From the NCBI GenBank assembly GCA_950295325.1, contig OX485805.1, positions 47,952,758 to 48,016,757 on the forward strand: a stretch of DNA of 64,000 nucleotides. Reading direction: 5' to 3'. Position numbers and translations under genes: made by a program. Origin of the DNA: Polytrichum commune. Lineage: Eukaryota; Streptophyta; Polytrichopsida; Polytrichales; Polytrichaceae. Below, piece after piece: positions 25,575-37,843 of the stretch; position 1 is the stretch's first letter, and the number at the start of each line of letters is the position of its first letter. The notes under the pieces were generated by a model. The model saw only the letters and a program-made list of their open reading frames with translations, was not told the DNA's origin and did not search any database.

Positions 25575-27839
25575 ACGAGGCCTATATATGTTGGAGATGG
25601 AAGGGAACCATAGGGGTTGCACACAAGCCCATGCCCTCCCTCCCTCCCTCGGTCCGTATTGGACTCGAGAAGCCGAGCTTTGGGATTGGGATAAGCAAAC
25701 GTGAGCATGCACCACTACGACTCTCCTTTTTAAATCCCCGAGGACCGAGGGCGGGTGTACTAGGGTAGGAATGGTGCCTTAGACGTGAATTTGAGTAAAG
25801 TTGGAAAACGGATGAAAGTACGCTTACAAGTGGAGGCGGGTGTTTAATGAATTCTATTGTTGTTGCCCAAGTGGCGATTACCGTCATGGGTATATATATT
25901 CCCATCCCATGAAACCACTTGGATGCGATGTGGCATTCATCTTTAACGGCACCGGTACCATTCAATCTGGCATAACACTATTAAGATCCATAACATTGTT
26001 ATGTGGGATTGAAAGTATTTCACAGAATATTCCTCACATTCAGACTGAGCGTGAAGAATATTCAGTGGAATATTGTCAGTCCCATAGAACATTGTTATGA
26101 ATCTGAATAACGTTACGGGACGGTTTCATCCATTTTAAGTATTTTATATGAGGGAAATTGGCAAAATCTTAAACGATTTCTTAAATGAGATTTGAAGTCG
26201 ACGTTTTGCAAAATTTGGTCAGACTGACATACAAGTGATGATGGGTGAGTGGGTGATAGGCACTACACAAAATTGAAGGTTTAAAACTTCACGATTTTCC
26301 CACTTGGAAATGGACTAAGTAGCCGTAAGCCGGAGATGGATGAAGAACTCAAGGGGAGACGAAGCATCCATCCGCCTCGACTGAGGTATCGACCATGTTT
26401 GGATGATGGATTTTGGATGAAATTGTGTCAAACTGGATGAAGACCCACAAAACTCAAAGTCCACTTCGGTGGATGAGTGGCTGATTATGATATTTTATAC
26501 CCAAGTATGTGCATTTGGGCCATAAGTTACCGTTTTATTTTTGCTCCGTGGCCCAAGCCGCCTATCACTGTTCAAAAACATTATATATACAACCATGGCT
26601 TTGGATGAAATTTTTGTCTCAGTCAGCCACATGATTAAACTTATGCAATTCATGAAGGGGGAAAATAATGATGCCTTGAGTTTTAGAGGATGAAGGAGGT
26701 TGTAAATGGATGAATGAAGATTAGACTTAGCATGGTCTCCAAATTTGGCCCTCAGAGGAGCTTCAAGGCCCTTTTTAACCCTAAATGTCTCTGAGGGACC
26801 TGATGGGTTGAGCATTTTCTAAGAAGTTTCATAGGACAATATTTATTTATTATTTCAAATCATCTAGAATTATTTGAAATAAAAATGAAAATTTAAAGAT
26901 TATTCCAAGAGAAAGTCTGTGAGCCACCATGGATTTTTGGAGCACATCCATATAATAAAAATGAAAATACAAAGATTTTTTTGGTTTTTTCTTTTAATAT
27001 TGAGTTATAGAAAAAAGAATATGTGAATCTCATTTCTTTGATAAGAAATTTCATTTCATTTGTTGAAATCATGATTATTATAGGTTAATGGAAAGTTGGA
27101 AGCACACTATGATTTCCATGGGATCAAACTGTAAGAATGTTTCTTGAGGTGTGAGAATTTCGTGGGGTATAGAGGATCACCATACATACGATTGCAAGAT
27201 CAAGTTCTTGGAGACATTTCAATAGATAAGTATGGAGGGATAACTAAATGACTAAAAATACTTTATTCCGAGCCGCTTTGAGAAGAAAAAAAGTGCACTT
27301 GTACTAGAGTTCAGGTTATGGCGCGTTTCCTATGGTACGCCGAAGTTTGGATTGCTACACTTTGGCAAGCAATGGTCCACCTCCGTGGTTGTACCAATCT
27401 TCATGTACGTAGATGCTAAGCATGTGATTTGATCACCTGAATCTTGTCAATTCTCTCTAATCGATGGTGTGATTTGAATAAGACACTATACGAACTAAGT
27501 TTGTACGTTTTGTGATAATTTTTGAGTGATTGTTCTAGATAATTGAAACACATTTATTCCATTGCCAAAAAATAAATACAAGACCACTAGGACCCAAAAC
27601 GAGAGTGGGAAAACTTTCTTGGGTGCACTACTGAAATGAATTGATAGTGAGAAGTTTAGGACTCATGATCATCTCTCTGTGTTGCTAGGTTGTGAGATAA
27701 ATGAAACACTCACCAATCTCAGAGAATCAACTTAGAAATCAAAAGAGACTTGTGGGTGCACTTCAATTGTAACTACCAACATGTGAGTTGTCATAGACAT
27801 GAATTGGAAATGAAGACAATGGGAATGTGATGACAGTTG
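25575..27839. other. Gene-free stretch
   Basis: Frames of up to 127 codons occur but are overlapping and not protein-like. No RNA gene or clear inverted-repeat element was recognised. Confidence 0.5.
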
Positions 27840-28193
27840 TATACCCTAACCTCTGTAATGTCACCCACCGTAATGTCACTCCCTCTCTTATATCCTAAAA
27901 CCCTAAGGTACATATGTGCTTAGTATAAATCTCCATCCTGGTTGTCATATTTTCCTCCCATATATCATGAGTTTTGGCATCAAAATAATCCACCAAAAAA
28001 TTCAAACTGCAAACTCACACGCTTCACGTTGCCATCATTATCATTATCACAATGTTGACTTTGTGTCATTCCAAAATGTTACATGCTACACTAATTCTTT
28101 ATTATCACACATCCATGTTAACACTACAAACCTCTTTAATATCACGTGCACTTTGGTTGCCACAGGCGTGATATCAGGGAGGTTAGAGTGTAG
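27840..28193. mobile_element. MITE-like element, family B (short copy)
   Basis: About 354 bp, starting ACCCTAACCTCTGTAATGTC and ending with the inverse (GATATCAGGGAGGTTAGAGTG). The right half matches 4190-4343, including CACGTGCACT.TGGTTGCC and ACAGGCGTGATA. Plus-strand frames across it (27916-28491) are chance frames. Confidence 0.65.
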
Positions 28194-29028
28194 GCTGACG
28201 TCTTGTTTTGAGCTATTGGAATTGAGAAGACAAGATGCGCATCTTTTAGAGGCAGTCGAGGGGATTGACATTGCACTTTGTGATCGACGTTGCATCAGCA
28301 CTGTCTTGACAATTTGTACACTTCAACCTTTGGCTCGTTTTACACCAGTAAATGGGAAGATGTCAAAATGGTGGATTCATTGTTGGAGAATTGGGCTCAC
28401 ACACTCATCAATCACTTGTGTATCTAGGAGGATGGTTGACTGGAACTCAAGCAATGTATCACAAGCATCTAGAAACACTTATCGACATTGAATTCACATC
28501 GATTCAATCACATCAAACTATGACATTGAATCAATGGCTATCGAACGTAGGGTTGCAATTCTAAAAATCTTTGGTTTCGATGTGTGATGGTTGCAAGATC
28601 TACAAGGGTGAACTGTGAGTTGGATCAATAAATGCTGAATGAATCAATGGCCAAATGTTGAATTAGCATCGTGAAGATATTAAACCTGGAAGGTATGTAA
28701 CGACAATGACCCAACATAGAAAGCTGGCCGCTTTGCACTTTGATAAGTGGCAAAGGAGTCGCCGAAGGTGCATGGAATGTGCAATGTCGTGATTCTTGTC
28801 ATATGATCGATTTCATGTTGAAGCAAAACCTTTAAATATTTGGGCATGGTTACCATCTCGCAGCAACTAAGTTGGGAGTGTTTTTCCCTGCTCACTACGG
28901 AAAGGACAGTAAAGGGTGATGCTATGTTTGCTTAGAGAGTCATTTCTTTTATATTGATTCCCTGAGTCGAATCTAATTTCCAATAGAAACAACTTCATAG
29001 TCGCAGATCTACGATTATCAGTCTCTGC
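28194..29028. other. Gene-free stretch
   Basis: No credible coding frame, RNA gene or repeat was recognised between the family B element and the tandem duplication at 29029. Confidence 0.45.
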
Positions 29029-29440
29029 CAACACCGAGTGAAATTCACTGCATCATTTCGGGGACATGAGAAAATGGCTCATGTAATGTGCTTTCTTTGC
29101 ATCTCTATTGCAGATAGAAGGAGCAGGTCAGCTCCAATTTGAGACACCCGAAGCTGGATCAATATTTTTCTTCGGTAGATCTTCAGCGGGAAAAAGCGCA
29201 GATCAGGAGGCAAGCTTTTAAATCTTGAATCAATCCATGTCAACACCTAGTGAAATTTTACTGCATCATTTCGAGGGCATGTGAAAGTGGCTCTTGTAAT
29301 GTGTTTTCTTTGCATCTCTACTGCAGATAGAAGGAGCAGGTCAGATCCAATTTGAAACACCTGAACCTGGATAGATATTGTTCTTCGGTAGATCTTCACC
29401 TTGAAAAAGTGAAGCTCATGAAGCAACCTCTAAATCTTGA
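29029..29440 (+). repeat. 212-bp tandem duplication containing exon-like sequence
   Basis: Two copies (about 29029-29240 and 29241-29440) share CAACACC.AGTGAAATT through AATCTTGAAT. Each has a pyrimidine-rich tract ending in GCAG followed by a stretch that reads IEGAGQLQFETPEAGS in copy 1 and IEGAGQIQFETPEPG then a stop in copy 2. Most differences between copies in this stretch are synonymous or conservative, which suggests duplicated former exons with their 3' splice sites. The parent gene was not recognised. Confidence 0.6.
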
Positions 29441-29874
29441 ATTCAGATGGTGAAAGGCAGGTCTGCCAAACTGATACTGCCTTGATCATATCAAAGCCTG
29501 TAGGAAAGTTATTACGAATGTGCAACTTATTCCTGCTCCCGCCTACGTCCTCGATCAATATGGGCCATGGATCCCTGGAAAATTTATGCTGCGATGCTCA
29601 ACTGTATTGTTCAGGGCATAGTAGACAGTATTCTTTTGGTTCAATTCTGAGATAGATGGCTAAGATCTCCTTCGATCTTTTGGTGGAAAAACTTCAGATG
29701 TTTTCCACTAGAGAATTTCCATAGGCCACATTGTGGTGATTCGGTCACAGCACCCGTTCATTAATCAGTGAAGTTTACTAGTGACAATTTCACCAACCTT
29801 ACAATTAATGCGCGAATTGGTGTGACCATTGGAAACTTTGGACAGGGGCAAGAACCTCATGTATAAGCGGCCGC
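29441..29874. other. No gene recognised
   Basis: Short plus-strand frames continue after the exon-like duplication but are broken and match no family I know. It may be the rest of the same decayed gene. Confidence 0.4.
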
Positions 29875-30955
29875 CTAATGTCCTCGAAATTCCATGGTTG
29901 CCTCCAATAACGCAAGCATGAATGTCTGTACTTGTCTCCCACCTCGATGGTTGGAATCCAACATATTGATCCGGCTGTATGACCTCAACTGGTACCGCTT
30001 CTTCACAGGCTCCCGCAGATCATCATCGTTGTACCACTGCTTAAGGTCGTGCGGGCGATCCTTGCGCACCGTTGGCACCACATTGCACCTTCTACCTTCG
30101 CCAATGACGCCATTGCGGTGGCCCACCTAAAGCCTTTTGCAGTTAGGGCACTCCACGTTCTTGCCGTGATTCTGTCCGTAATAGTTGCAGAAGTAGTCAT
30201 ATGTGTTGACGTACAACACGGGCTCCCAGTTCACGAGGCTGTGGAACCGGCACCGCTGGTACAATAGCTTGGATTCACTGATGACACGCACTTGTTTCAC
30301 GGTCGCCAACATCGGCTCATTGGCGACGTCCAATACTTGTCGAACGATGCTGACATTGGGGAAGAATTATCGGTGACCAATGTCGGGTTGAAGCCGTGGA
30401 CGGCGTACCGTTGTTTCAGTGCCGCGTGGTCTGTTCCGATCGCGAGAGCGATTGCCGCACCGAGAGAGTCTCCGGCGATGAAGACGTCGCTGCGTCGGCC
30501 GTCGCAGTTCTGCTCGAATTTCTGAATCAGTTTTTTTCACGAGTTCCTGGCATTTCTGGAACCGAGGGCTGTGGTGAAGCGCGTGCGACACAATTCTCTT
30601 GTCGTCCCGGGCGTCCTGGAATCTGTTTTCTTTGGTGCCACGGATGGCGATGACGAGGCGAGGGGCACCTCTGCAAGGGTCCTCGATGCGGTCGTCTCGG
30701 AGGTAATGCCTCAGCCCTACCTTTTTTTCGATTTCAAGCTCCTCGTCGGTGCTGTCCACGCGCGTCCACAACAGGCCGTATACATCTCGTGTAAATCTCC
30801 GCGCGCTCATCCACTCGGTAGGTTTGTCTCGGGGAAATAGTTTATCGACCCCCTGTCTCGGAAATAGTCACCCTCGACCAGCATGGCGAGCACCTGCTGC
30901 AGCTTCGCGGTTCGAAAATGCTCATCCTGATTCGTCTCCACCACTACAGACCACT
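29875..30955 (-). pseudogene. Decayed alpha/beta-hydrolase, At4g10955-like lipase
   Basis: On the minus strand, pieces in different frames follow the order of the plant class 3-like lipase family (At4g10955 type): RFTRDVYGLLW, then APRLVIAIRGT, then the nucleophile elbow AGDSLGAAIALAIG, then FNP, then WEPVLYVNTYDYFC. The frame breaks near 30810; again at an A run (plus 30531-30537), where removing one A would restore phase; and again near 30362. An in-frame TAG at 30129-30127 interrupts the tail, which then stays open to 29875. The usual GHSLG is GDSLG here. The block is much richer in G and C than its surroundings. Such lipases hydrolyse ester bonds in lipids; this copy should be non-functional. 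Introns at one of the breaks cannot be fully excluded. Confidence 0.8.
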
Positions 30956-31789
30956 ATATTGGCGTGGAATAATTATAATGGCCACCTCCATAGCGACCAT
31001 CATGATGTCGATGCCCAAAGGAGTAATGATACTGCAAGGACCTAGTATATATATATAGCTCCTTGGTTTTTGATTCTTGGTGACCAGCATATATATATAT
31101 CGTCAACCCACCTTCTGCACCCTCGCCGCTTCCCGCTGTTTCTCCTCCTAAACACCATAGCCTTCGAACATGGACTAAAGTTTCGCCATTGCTCAAACTA
31201 CTATTCTGATCCTCGGACAGAATTATTGTGATCTACCTTAAGTAGTGCACACACAAGGAGCATTTGGGAAATTCCCGCATGGTAAAAAGGATGGTTTTCC
31301 CACTATGAACATTCCCACTTTGACATAATTCCCTCCTTTTGAAGGGAATTCTTACGTTTTCCCCACACACAAGAGGGACTTGTGCCAAGAGGGAATTGTG
31401 ACACTACTACGTACCACCACTACTGGAATATCCTTGCGCACTAATACCCACAAGCTGGGATCTCTACCTATATATGAATAGATGCAGTAATATATACTAC
31501 GGCAGTAGCAAGCCTTGGAGAAGGCTGCGCGCACAGACGTGACAAATGAATTGTGGAGATGAGCAAATTCTGATGAGGAACACCAACAAGATGCATGAAT
31601 GGCTTGAACAACCATGAAATTAAGCTTGGCCGATGCAACGATCGCCGGATTGAGGCAACTGATTATATGATAGACATTTCGTTCGTTTGGAGGCGGATGG
31701 AGCCAGGTCGGTAGATGGCATCTATTGAAAGTCGACCACGGAAGTGTGATGGAGGATGGGATCATGCATGGGAGCGATGGCAGAATTGC
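30956..31789. other. No gene recognised
   Basis: This stretch holds short TA runs (near 31050 and 31090) and a region around 31260-31400 with several GGGAATT/AATTCCC inverted motifs. A 137-codon minus-strand frame (31352-31765) has no recognisable domain. Confidence 0.4.
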
Positions 31790-31962
31790 AAGTCGTGTCT
31801 CCAGTGCCTGTGCGTGGAATTACCACGCAGGATGAACTTGGCGCCCTCTCTGACCGTGGAGCCACTTGCTACCGACATGCCAGAAAGTACACTGTTTGGT
31901 CTAATTAGTGTGGGTTGCCATTTATTGTTACGTGTTGCTATAACTTCTTTACCGAGTGCCAT
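31790..31962 (-). pseudogene. Remnant sharing a motif with the decayed frame at 34298
   Basis: The minus-strand reading contains SGSTVREGAKFILRGNST, closely matching VSGSTVRKYIKFILLGNST encoded on the plus strand at about 34670-34730. The conserved amino acids at shifted bases indicate that both come from one protein-coding family. No complete gene surrounds either copy and the family was not recognised. Confidence 0.5.
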
Positions 31963-32137
31963 TTTTTAATCCAAATAACATAAGCAGTTAGTGTGCACAA
32001 CAAAGTATATGGTATAACTTAGTTGGTAAAAACACGATGATGTCCGTAGAAGGTTGTAGCAATGCGTAACTCCAAATGGTGACCCACACTAATTAGACAA
32101 AATGGTGTAGTTTAGTCTTGGGTCGTGTGCCATGAAA

Positions 32138-32159
32138 TATATATATATATATATATATA
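32138..32159. repeat. (TA)n microsatellite
   Basis: About eleven TA units in non-coding DNA. Confidence 0.9.
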
Positions 32160-34240
32160 AAGGTATGTAGAATACTATGATGCTCATCAATGTTCTTGTC
32201 CAACTTGATAAGTGTCTGTGTGAGGAAGCACTCATGATAAGTTGGGTTGACCATCATTCCCATGTAAGGTAGATGGGGCTAATGTGGACACCTCCAACTT
32301 TGTGGAACCATTCAACTGATGGATTTGAGCATTAGAAGTTTGAGTATGTTAGCAATTGTGAATCAAGACCAAAGAATTTGAAATCGTTGAGAACGGAGTT
32401 GAGGAAGATGTTGATTAAAAGGTTCCAAAATTAAAAGATTCTCTACTTCCCAATTTGTGGTGTTATAGGGAGGAATTATTTTATTGTTTAATGTTGTGTA
32501 AGTGGACAACATCATTAGCATATTCTACATGGGTCATTTGCCAATGAAAACCAAATTTAATGTCAATAATGGTTGTGTCATGTCTCTAAAGTGGTCACAT
32601 GTAAGATAAAAATGTTCCCGAATTGGTTTTTAGTATAGAATACCCACAATGCAAGTTGGTTGGCACCTCACAACCACATGCCGCCTCCTAATTTGCCCAA
32701 GTTACTGCCTCCTAAGTTGCCCACTTCAGGCACAAAAATAAAGCGTGTCATAGCTCAGTGGAGAAAACTCCTCATTATGGAGGATGGTGGGTGTAGTTTG
32801 AATTTTGCAAAGGTGACTAAGCTAAATATCATCAAGGTAGTGGCTAAATCACCATGTATTACTCATCCACCAAATTAAAGAAAACGTACTGCCGATTAGG
32901 AGCCAAAAATAGGTGTCCAATTAAGGAAGCTAAGCAAATTAGCCTCATCTACCTTACAACTCCATTATAGGTAGGTTCTCTCCCCTAGTCTAGAATGTAA
33001 TATTAGGTAGTCTCAAGTCTTTCTTCCCATATGAGCATGGAGTGGATATTAGTGTATATCATATTGAGATCATTGCACTCTATCACTCTAGGGAGCTAGC
33101 ATTTTTGACACCATCTTGATGTACTTCTAGTCCCATAAGCATGTTGGCTTCTTGGACTTTAAAATCAAATTCATTTATATGGTCTTTAAGTAATTCCATG
33201 ATTACTTAAATACTAGTCAATTCATTTACATAACCAATCATGATTCACAACAACTTTATTGTGTGTTTCTATCCATGTTGAGAACATTTCATCTAGTTCA
33301 TGTCCATGAGCAAAGTCGTTATATGTCCCATAAATGGCTTGAGTAGATGGATGTGTTGTCGCTATCGCAATTTGTCATCCACGTACCCTTTGCTCACATA
33401 TTATGTAGTCTATCTTTGCTCTCTTTGTGGGTCTAAAATGGACACTTATAATTCTTAAATTAATGATCATATATTTCCCCCGCCCCCCACCTAGGGCAAA
33501 TCTCCATGTGCTAGCCATTATGGCGAAGCAAAATAGGTTCATTGATGTTGGCAAGGCTTTGGCCGATATTTCTTAGCATCTTGATGGCTGAGCACTTCCA
33601 TGTGGAGCATGGGAGCCAAGAACATATGAGAGAGTTGCCTTGTTGTCAAACATGCAAGTGGGAATGTGGTCGTCATCGCAATTATCCATTTAACCCATAA
33701 GGTTTTGAGGAAATGCTTGGGATTTGGTCCATTGTGCGTGGATGTAGACTTTAATATTATTATTAGAGGACTATATACCAATTCCATTTGGAATGCTTAA
33801 ATTTTGTGAGCACAAGTGAATTGCAAGTAGGACATGGATATGTTAGAATATGTTAGAGAGTTTCCAACTTATATTTAAACACTTGTGTGAAATCCCACAA
33901 AAATAACAAGGTTGAATAATAGAAAGCGAATACCAAGAATGACAAAGAGTTTGCAACGACAAAGGGCATAAACATGTTCTTGCAATGTCATTGTTGTGGC
34001 ACTGATACCAAAAAGACATGTATCTAAACAAGATTGGAATGCGTGCTCATAACATAATAACCATTCTAAACTTAATAGTCAACATAATTATGCGGACCTA
34101 CATGACTATTCAATGAGCTCAAGAATCTTCACTTTGACAATGAGTAAGATACGCATATGAACTCCGAAAATTATGGCGTGAAGAGTGGCAGCTTCGTCCT
34201 CGATTTGGGTTTGCAAACCATCTTGTACTAATCGCGTGTT
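32160..34240. other. Gene-free stretch
   Basis: No convincing frame, RNA gene or element with matching ends was recognised. The short frames present are chance frames in A/T-rich DNA. Confidence 0.5.
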
Positions 34241-34297
34241 TCATGTCTTAAGATAGGTGGGTGCAGAGCTAAAAAGTGTCCATGTCCGGCAGTGAAC

Positions 34298-34780
34298 ATG
34301 GAGAACCAGCTGCTAGTTACAGATGAACCGGCTGAGTTTGAGAAATAACCTTTTGAAGTTCGAGACTTCAGGAAAATTACCGATCGTTTGAGAGGAATTT
34401 GTAGAACATACCTCGAATTAGCATATAAAAAGCCAAAAGATGTGAACATGCATGTAACCGGTTGGACTTGGAATCACTAGGACCTCGATTGGTTATGCCC
34501 AAAAATCTCTCTGGACACTGATTTGCGGCCCAGCAGCCTTTGAAATAGCTGTCTGGTGGTCAAAGAGAGCGATCATGTCAATGGATGGTCGATCCAAGTT
34601 ACAGTGAGTGCTCCTCGCATATATACTTTCCAACTACTAATAGGAACTTTTGGCATCGTCGGTAACTTAGTCAGTGGCTCTACAGTCAGAAAGTACATCA
34701 AGTTCATCCTGCTTGGAAATTCCACGCGCAGGCACTGTTGGAACAAACGAATCAATCTTGCAAGCAAGGATGTGGAATGA
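34298..34780 (+). pseudogene. Nonsense-interrupted reading frame of 161 codons, family unknown
   Basis: One phase stays protein-like from an ATG at 34298 to a TGA at 34778-34780, interrupted by TAA (34346-34348), TAG (34478-34480) and TGA (34541-34543). Recognisable stretches include FEVRDFRKITDRLRGICRTY, MHVTGWTW and VSGSTVRKYIKFILLGNST; the last recurs on the minus strand near 31850. There is no frameshift, so decay is by point nonsense only. I do not recognise the family. Small introns over the stops are possible but no good GT-AG pairs were evident. Confidence 0.5.
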
Positions 34781-36660
34781 AAACAGATTCTTTCATTGAG
34801 TTGTGCAATGGAATTGCGCTCATTTTCCTAGATGCATCACTTGAGGTTGCTGCCATGGTTCTCTCCGGGTTTGCTATTTACAGTAAGTGCCATGAGCGGT
34901 GCTAAGTATGGTGCCTCTATATATTGAGGAGTGCCTCTATCAACTACTTGGCTGAGAGTTGCACCTCTAGGGTAAAACATCCCGCTGATATGGTCATGTT
35001 AGTGTGATGTGATCCAACACTCTCCCTCTCACCACATCCCCTGATTTCGTAATCGTTATGGTTGACGCTCTCTCCATGTAGCTGCCATGTCGATATTCTT
35101 TTGATACTGAAAGACTATCATTTGCGAGAAAATGGAATCCTTCGAGTATTGCGGCGTTCCTTTCAGTTCGGAGGAGGTTCTGATTAGCGCAGCGGTGTTG
35201 GGCCTCGGTCTCCGCTGCCTTGCAGGTCGTGGTCCGTCTTCATGTTGCGGAGGCATCGGTGCATCAAGGCGTGGAGGTGGGCTGGTTTCTTCAGCTTCAT
35301 CATGTGGAGGGGTAAGTCGACTTCGTGTTGTTGCATTTCCTCTTGCAGTGGGGTTGGCTCCTCGGCGTCATCAGAGAACTCCCATGGGATTGTTTAGGTG
35401 ATGACGCCCGGTGGTGATTAGCTGACGGTGGCTCCGAGAAGAGGATCCGCCATGGTTCGTTCTTCAAATCTGACGTCCAATTGTTACACTTTCCATGTTA
35501 TCACTTTCCTTCAAATGTCGTCTAGACGCAGAAGAACACAACGTCCGATTCCCAAGAAAGCCAACTCACTGTGAAATTCATTGAAGGTACGAAGACCTCA
35601 ATTTCTTCAATTGTGGTTTTGATTGAGGGTGACAGAAAGAAGGTCAACAACTCCTTTCAATGCTGAGCATGCATCTGCATGCTTAACCCTAGACTTCCCA
35701 ATAAGGCCCATTTCTAGTTGATGATGCTTTTTTCCCTACATTAACCCCACCTAACGCATTCTTTCTCAATCAAAATAACTATAATCATCGAGCCAACATG
35801 GATATCTATTCATAGACGCATGAGCCGTGCAATTTGGAGATGATTAGAATGTAGAAAAACATGTCAAAGTGGGAAGTGGTCATGTGAGGGTGTCACTCCG
35901 ATCAATGCTTGCCATTCCAATGCAAACTTCACATGAATGTCATAATTGTTTATTTTTGTAAATTGATTTTTTAATGTTCACGTAAACATGGCCTTTGTGC
36001 GCACATCGACCACTTAGTTCAACATTTTGATAGTCTTTGAATTTTTTTTAAAAAAATTCTTTGCATATACAGGTTAGAAATATGGGACAATTGACATGCT
36101 CCAAATGCAAGGTGGCTAGCCTATTGTGGTTTGCATATTTTGCCATGAGGATTTATGGAGGTGCTCAACTATTGAGTTGTTCCCATCCAATGGATCACAC
36201 AAGCATTCTACTCATTTTCCAGGTAGATTTGATTGGTCAAAGATGATTTTTGGGGGATAAAACATGACATTTTTTGTGCATCACTTCCTTCAATTGCTAT
36301 AATCTAAAAATCCAAGGGTCTTTCATGCCCATTTTTTTCCCTCAAAACAACTCATCTCCCATGTTTCAAGATCCTAGAGATAAATCCTATTTTAACCTCA
36401 AAAATTAGTCCATGAAAATTCCACAACCAACATTGAGTGAAATGCAATCAAAACAACCCTTTCATAGGCTTGGAAGTTAAGGGTTAAGCTTTGGTGGGAA
36501 GGTTCAACATTATAGGGCTAGGCGATCATGGGTTGTAAACACAAGCCAATATAACTTAGGTTGGGGGGAGGCTGCAAGCTTAATTGAAGTAGCATTGGTG
36601 TTCAGGAAAACATTAAGATCACCATTTCTTTTCAAAGAAGGCAAATGGAAAGAGATCACC
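34781..36660. other. No gene recognised
   Basis: Around 35050-35450 both strands carry GC-richer open frames (89 codons plus strand, 66 minus strand) without recognisable domains; they could be a further decayed fragment. The rest is A/T-rich and non-coding. Confidence 0.4.
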
Positions 36661-36885
36661 ATCTGTAGCAGCAAACTTTACCACTAAAGGTGACATTGAG
36701 GTACAATGTGGCCAATAGCTTACAATCACCAAAACCAACACTCTCATCATCGAACATCAGCATTGAGGTTGTTTCCACAGGCACCTGCACAGGCGACCTA
36801 AGTGTACCATCACAAGTTTGGTAGTCATTGTTCGGCTGAGTGGGAGCTCTGTGTCTTAGTGCACTCTAATTTGACTTATGAGCTC

Positions 36886-37170
36886 TTAAAAATCAACATC
36901 AGAATTGTATAGTGCAGGAAATATTGCTCTCTTCATTCCTTGTGACACCTCTAGTGTGATGAGAAGTGTTGGTTGTACCTTATTTCCCATATTTTTGTTC
37001 GATGTCACCTTTAGTAGTAATGTTGGCTGCTGAATTGCCCCCACTTTCTTAGTAAAGTTCCCAAAACTCTCAACCTGGCTTTTCACATGGAATGCAACGG
37101 TATTCATTATCCATGTTATCTCTAAATCAAATTTAGTGATTGCTTCGCCCAGTGCCCGGCTCTCAATTAT
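36886..37170 (-). pseudogene. Open coding-like fragment, family unknown
   Basis: The minus-strand frame is open from about 37170 to a stop at 36886, upstream of its first ATG (37107). It contains ALGEAITKFDLEITWIM and NKVQPTLLITLEVSQGM. A TAG just upstream could be a splice acceptor. It looks more protein-like than neighbouring frames, but no domain or partner exon was recognised. It may be a decayed gene fragment or chance. Confidence 0.3.
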
Positions 37171-37843
37171 CTACTTGAAAATGAGTGGACAAACCAGCTT
37201 CAACAACTGCTAGTGTTGTGGCCCTCAGACATGAAAACGATGATAAGATATAGCCATTCAGAAAATAACCCATGCCTACATTAGCAGGACAATAATCTAC
37301 TCCCTACCTGCAGACCATACAATACAACCAAAAGCAATCAACATGGATATAATCGCAAATCCAGAAAGCAAAACCCAGACTCTCTGAACAGTGGCTTGCA
37401 ATATGGAAACTATGCACGTATGTGAAACAGCAAGGAAATGAAAATGAATTCCCGTTTGGGCAGTGACCAGAGCCTCATGGAAAAATACCAATATTCTACA
37501 TATCTCTTTGCTAGAGATTCTTTCTTGAGACCACTGTCTACCTTCTCTGTGAGGTGTCCCAATAGTTACGAACAATATGCTGGTCCACTTGTACAGGCCA
37601 CTTGGAAAGGAGAAGATTCGAGTAGGCTATCCCAGATTTGTGATGCACAACATCTGACTTATCTATGTCATAAGACCAGCAACATTGCTGTATCAGGGCT
37701 ACAGACTGACAAATGGTCCGCACAAAACCTTAGCAATGGGGTGTGAGGGTACCTGGAAAAACGTTCAAATACAATTCCTTTGGTAACAACCCCTCCTATA
37801 ACCATTTGTGATCTGTATCCTCAAATTTATCATTTGTGCTTAA

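Noticed and set aside
27916-28491. A 191-codon plus-strand frame.
   Set aside because: It runs through the family B element and its flank; the element's matching copy does not keep the frame, so it is a chance frame.
30956-31400. Inverted GGGAATT/AATTCCC motifs as a possible small element.
   Set aside because: The matches are short and do not form consistent termini.
29875-34780. The idea that in-frame stops here (and at 59943, 60015) reflect U-to-C RNA editing or stop recoding, because each could come from CAA, CAG or CGA.
   Set aside because: Every stop codon is one C-to-T change from a sense codon, so the pattern carries no information. Frameshifts in the lipase-like copy also point to ordinary decay.
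35056-35401. Overlapping frames on both strands that faintly recall retrotransposon linker sequence.
   Set aside because: No protease, integrase or reverse transcriptase motif is present nearby, so the resemblance is only compositional.
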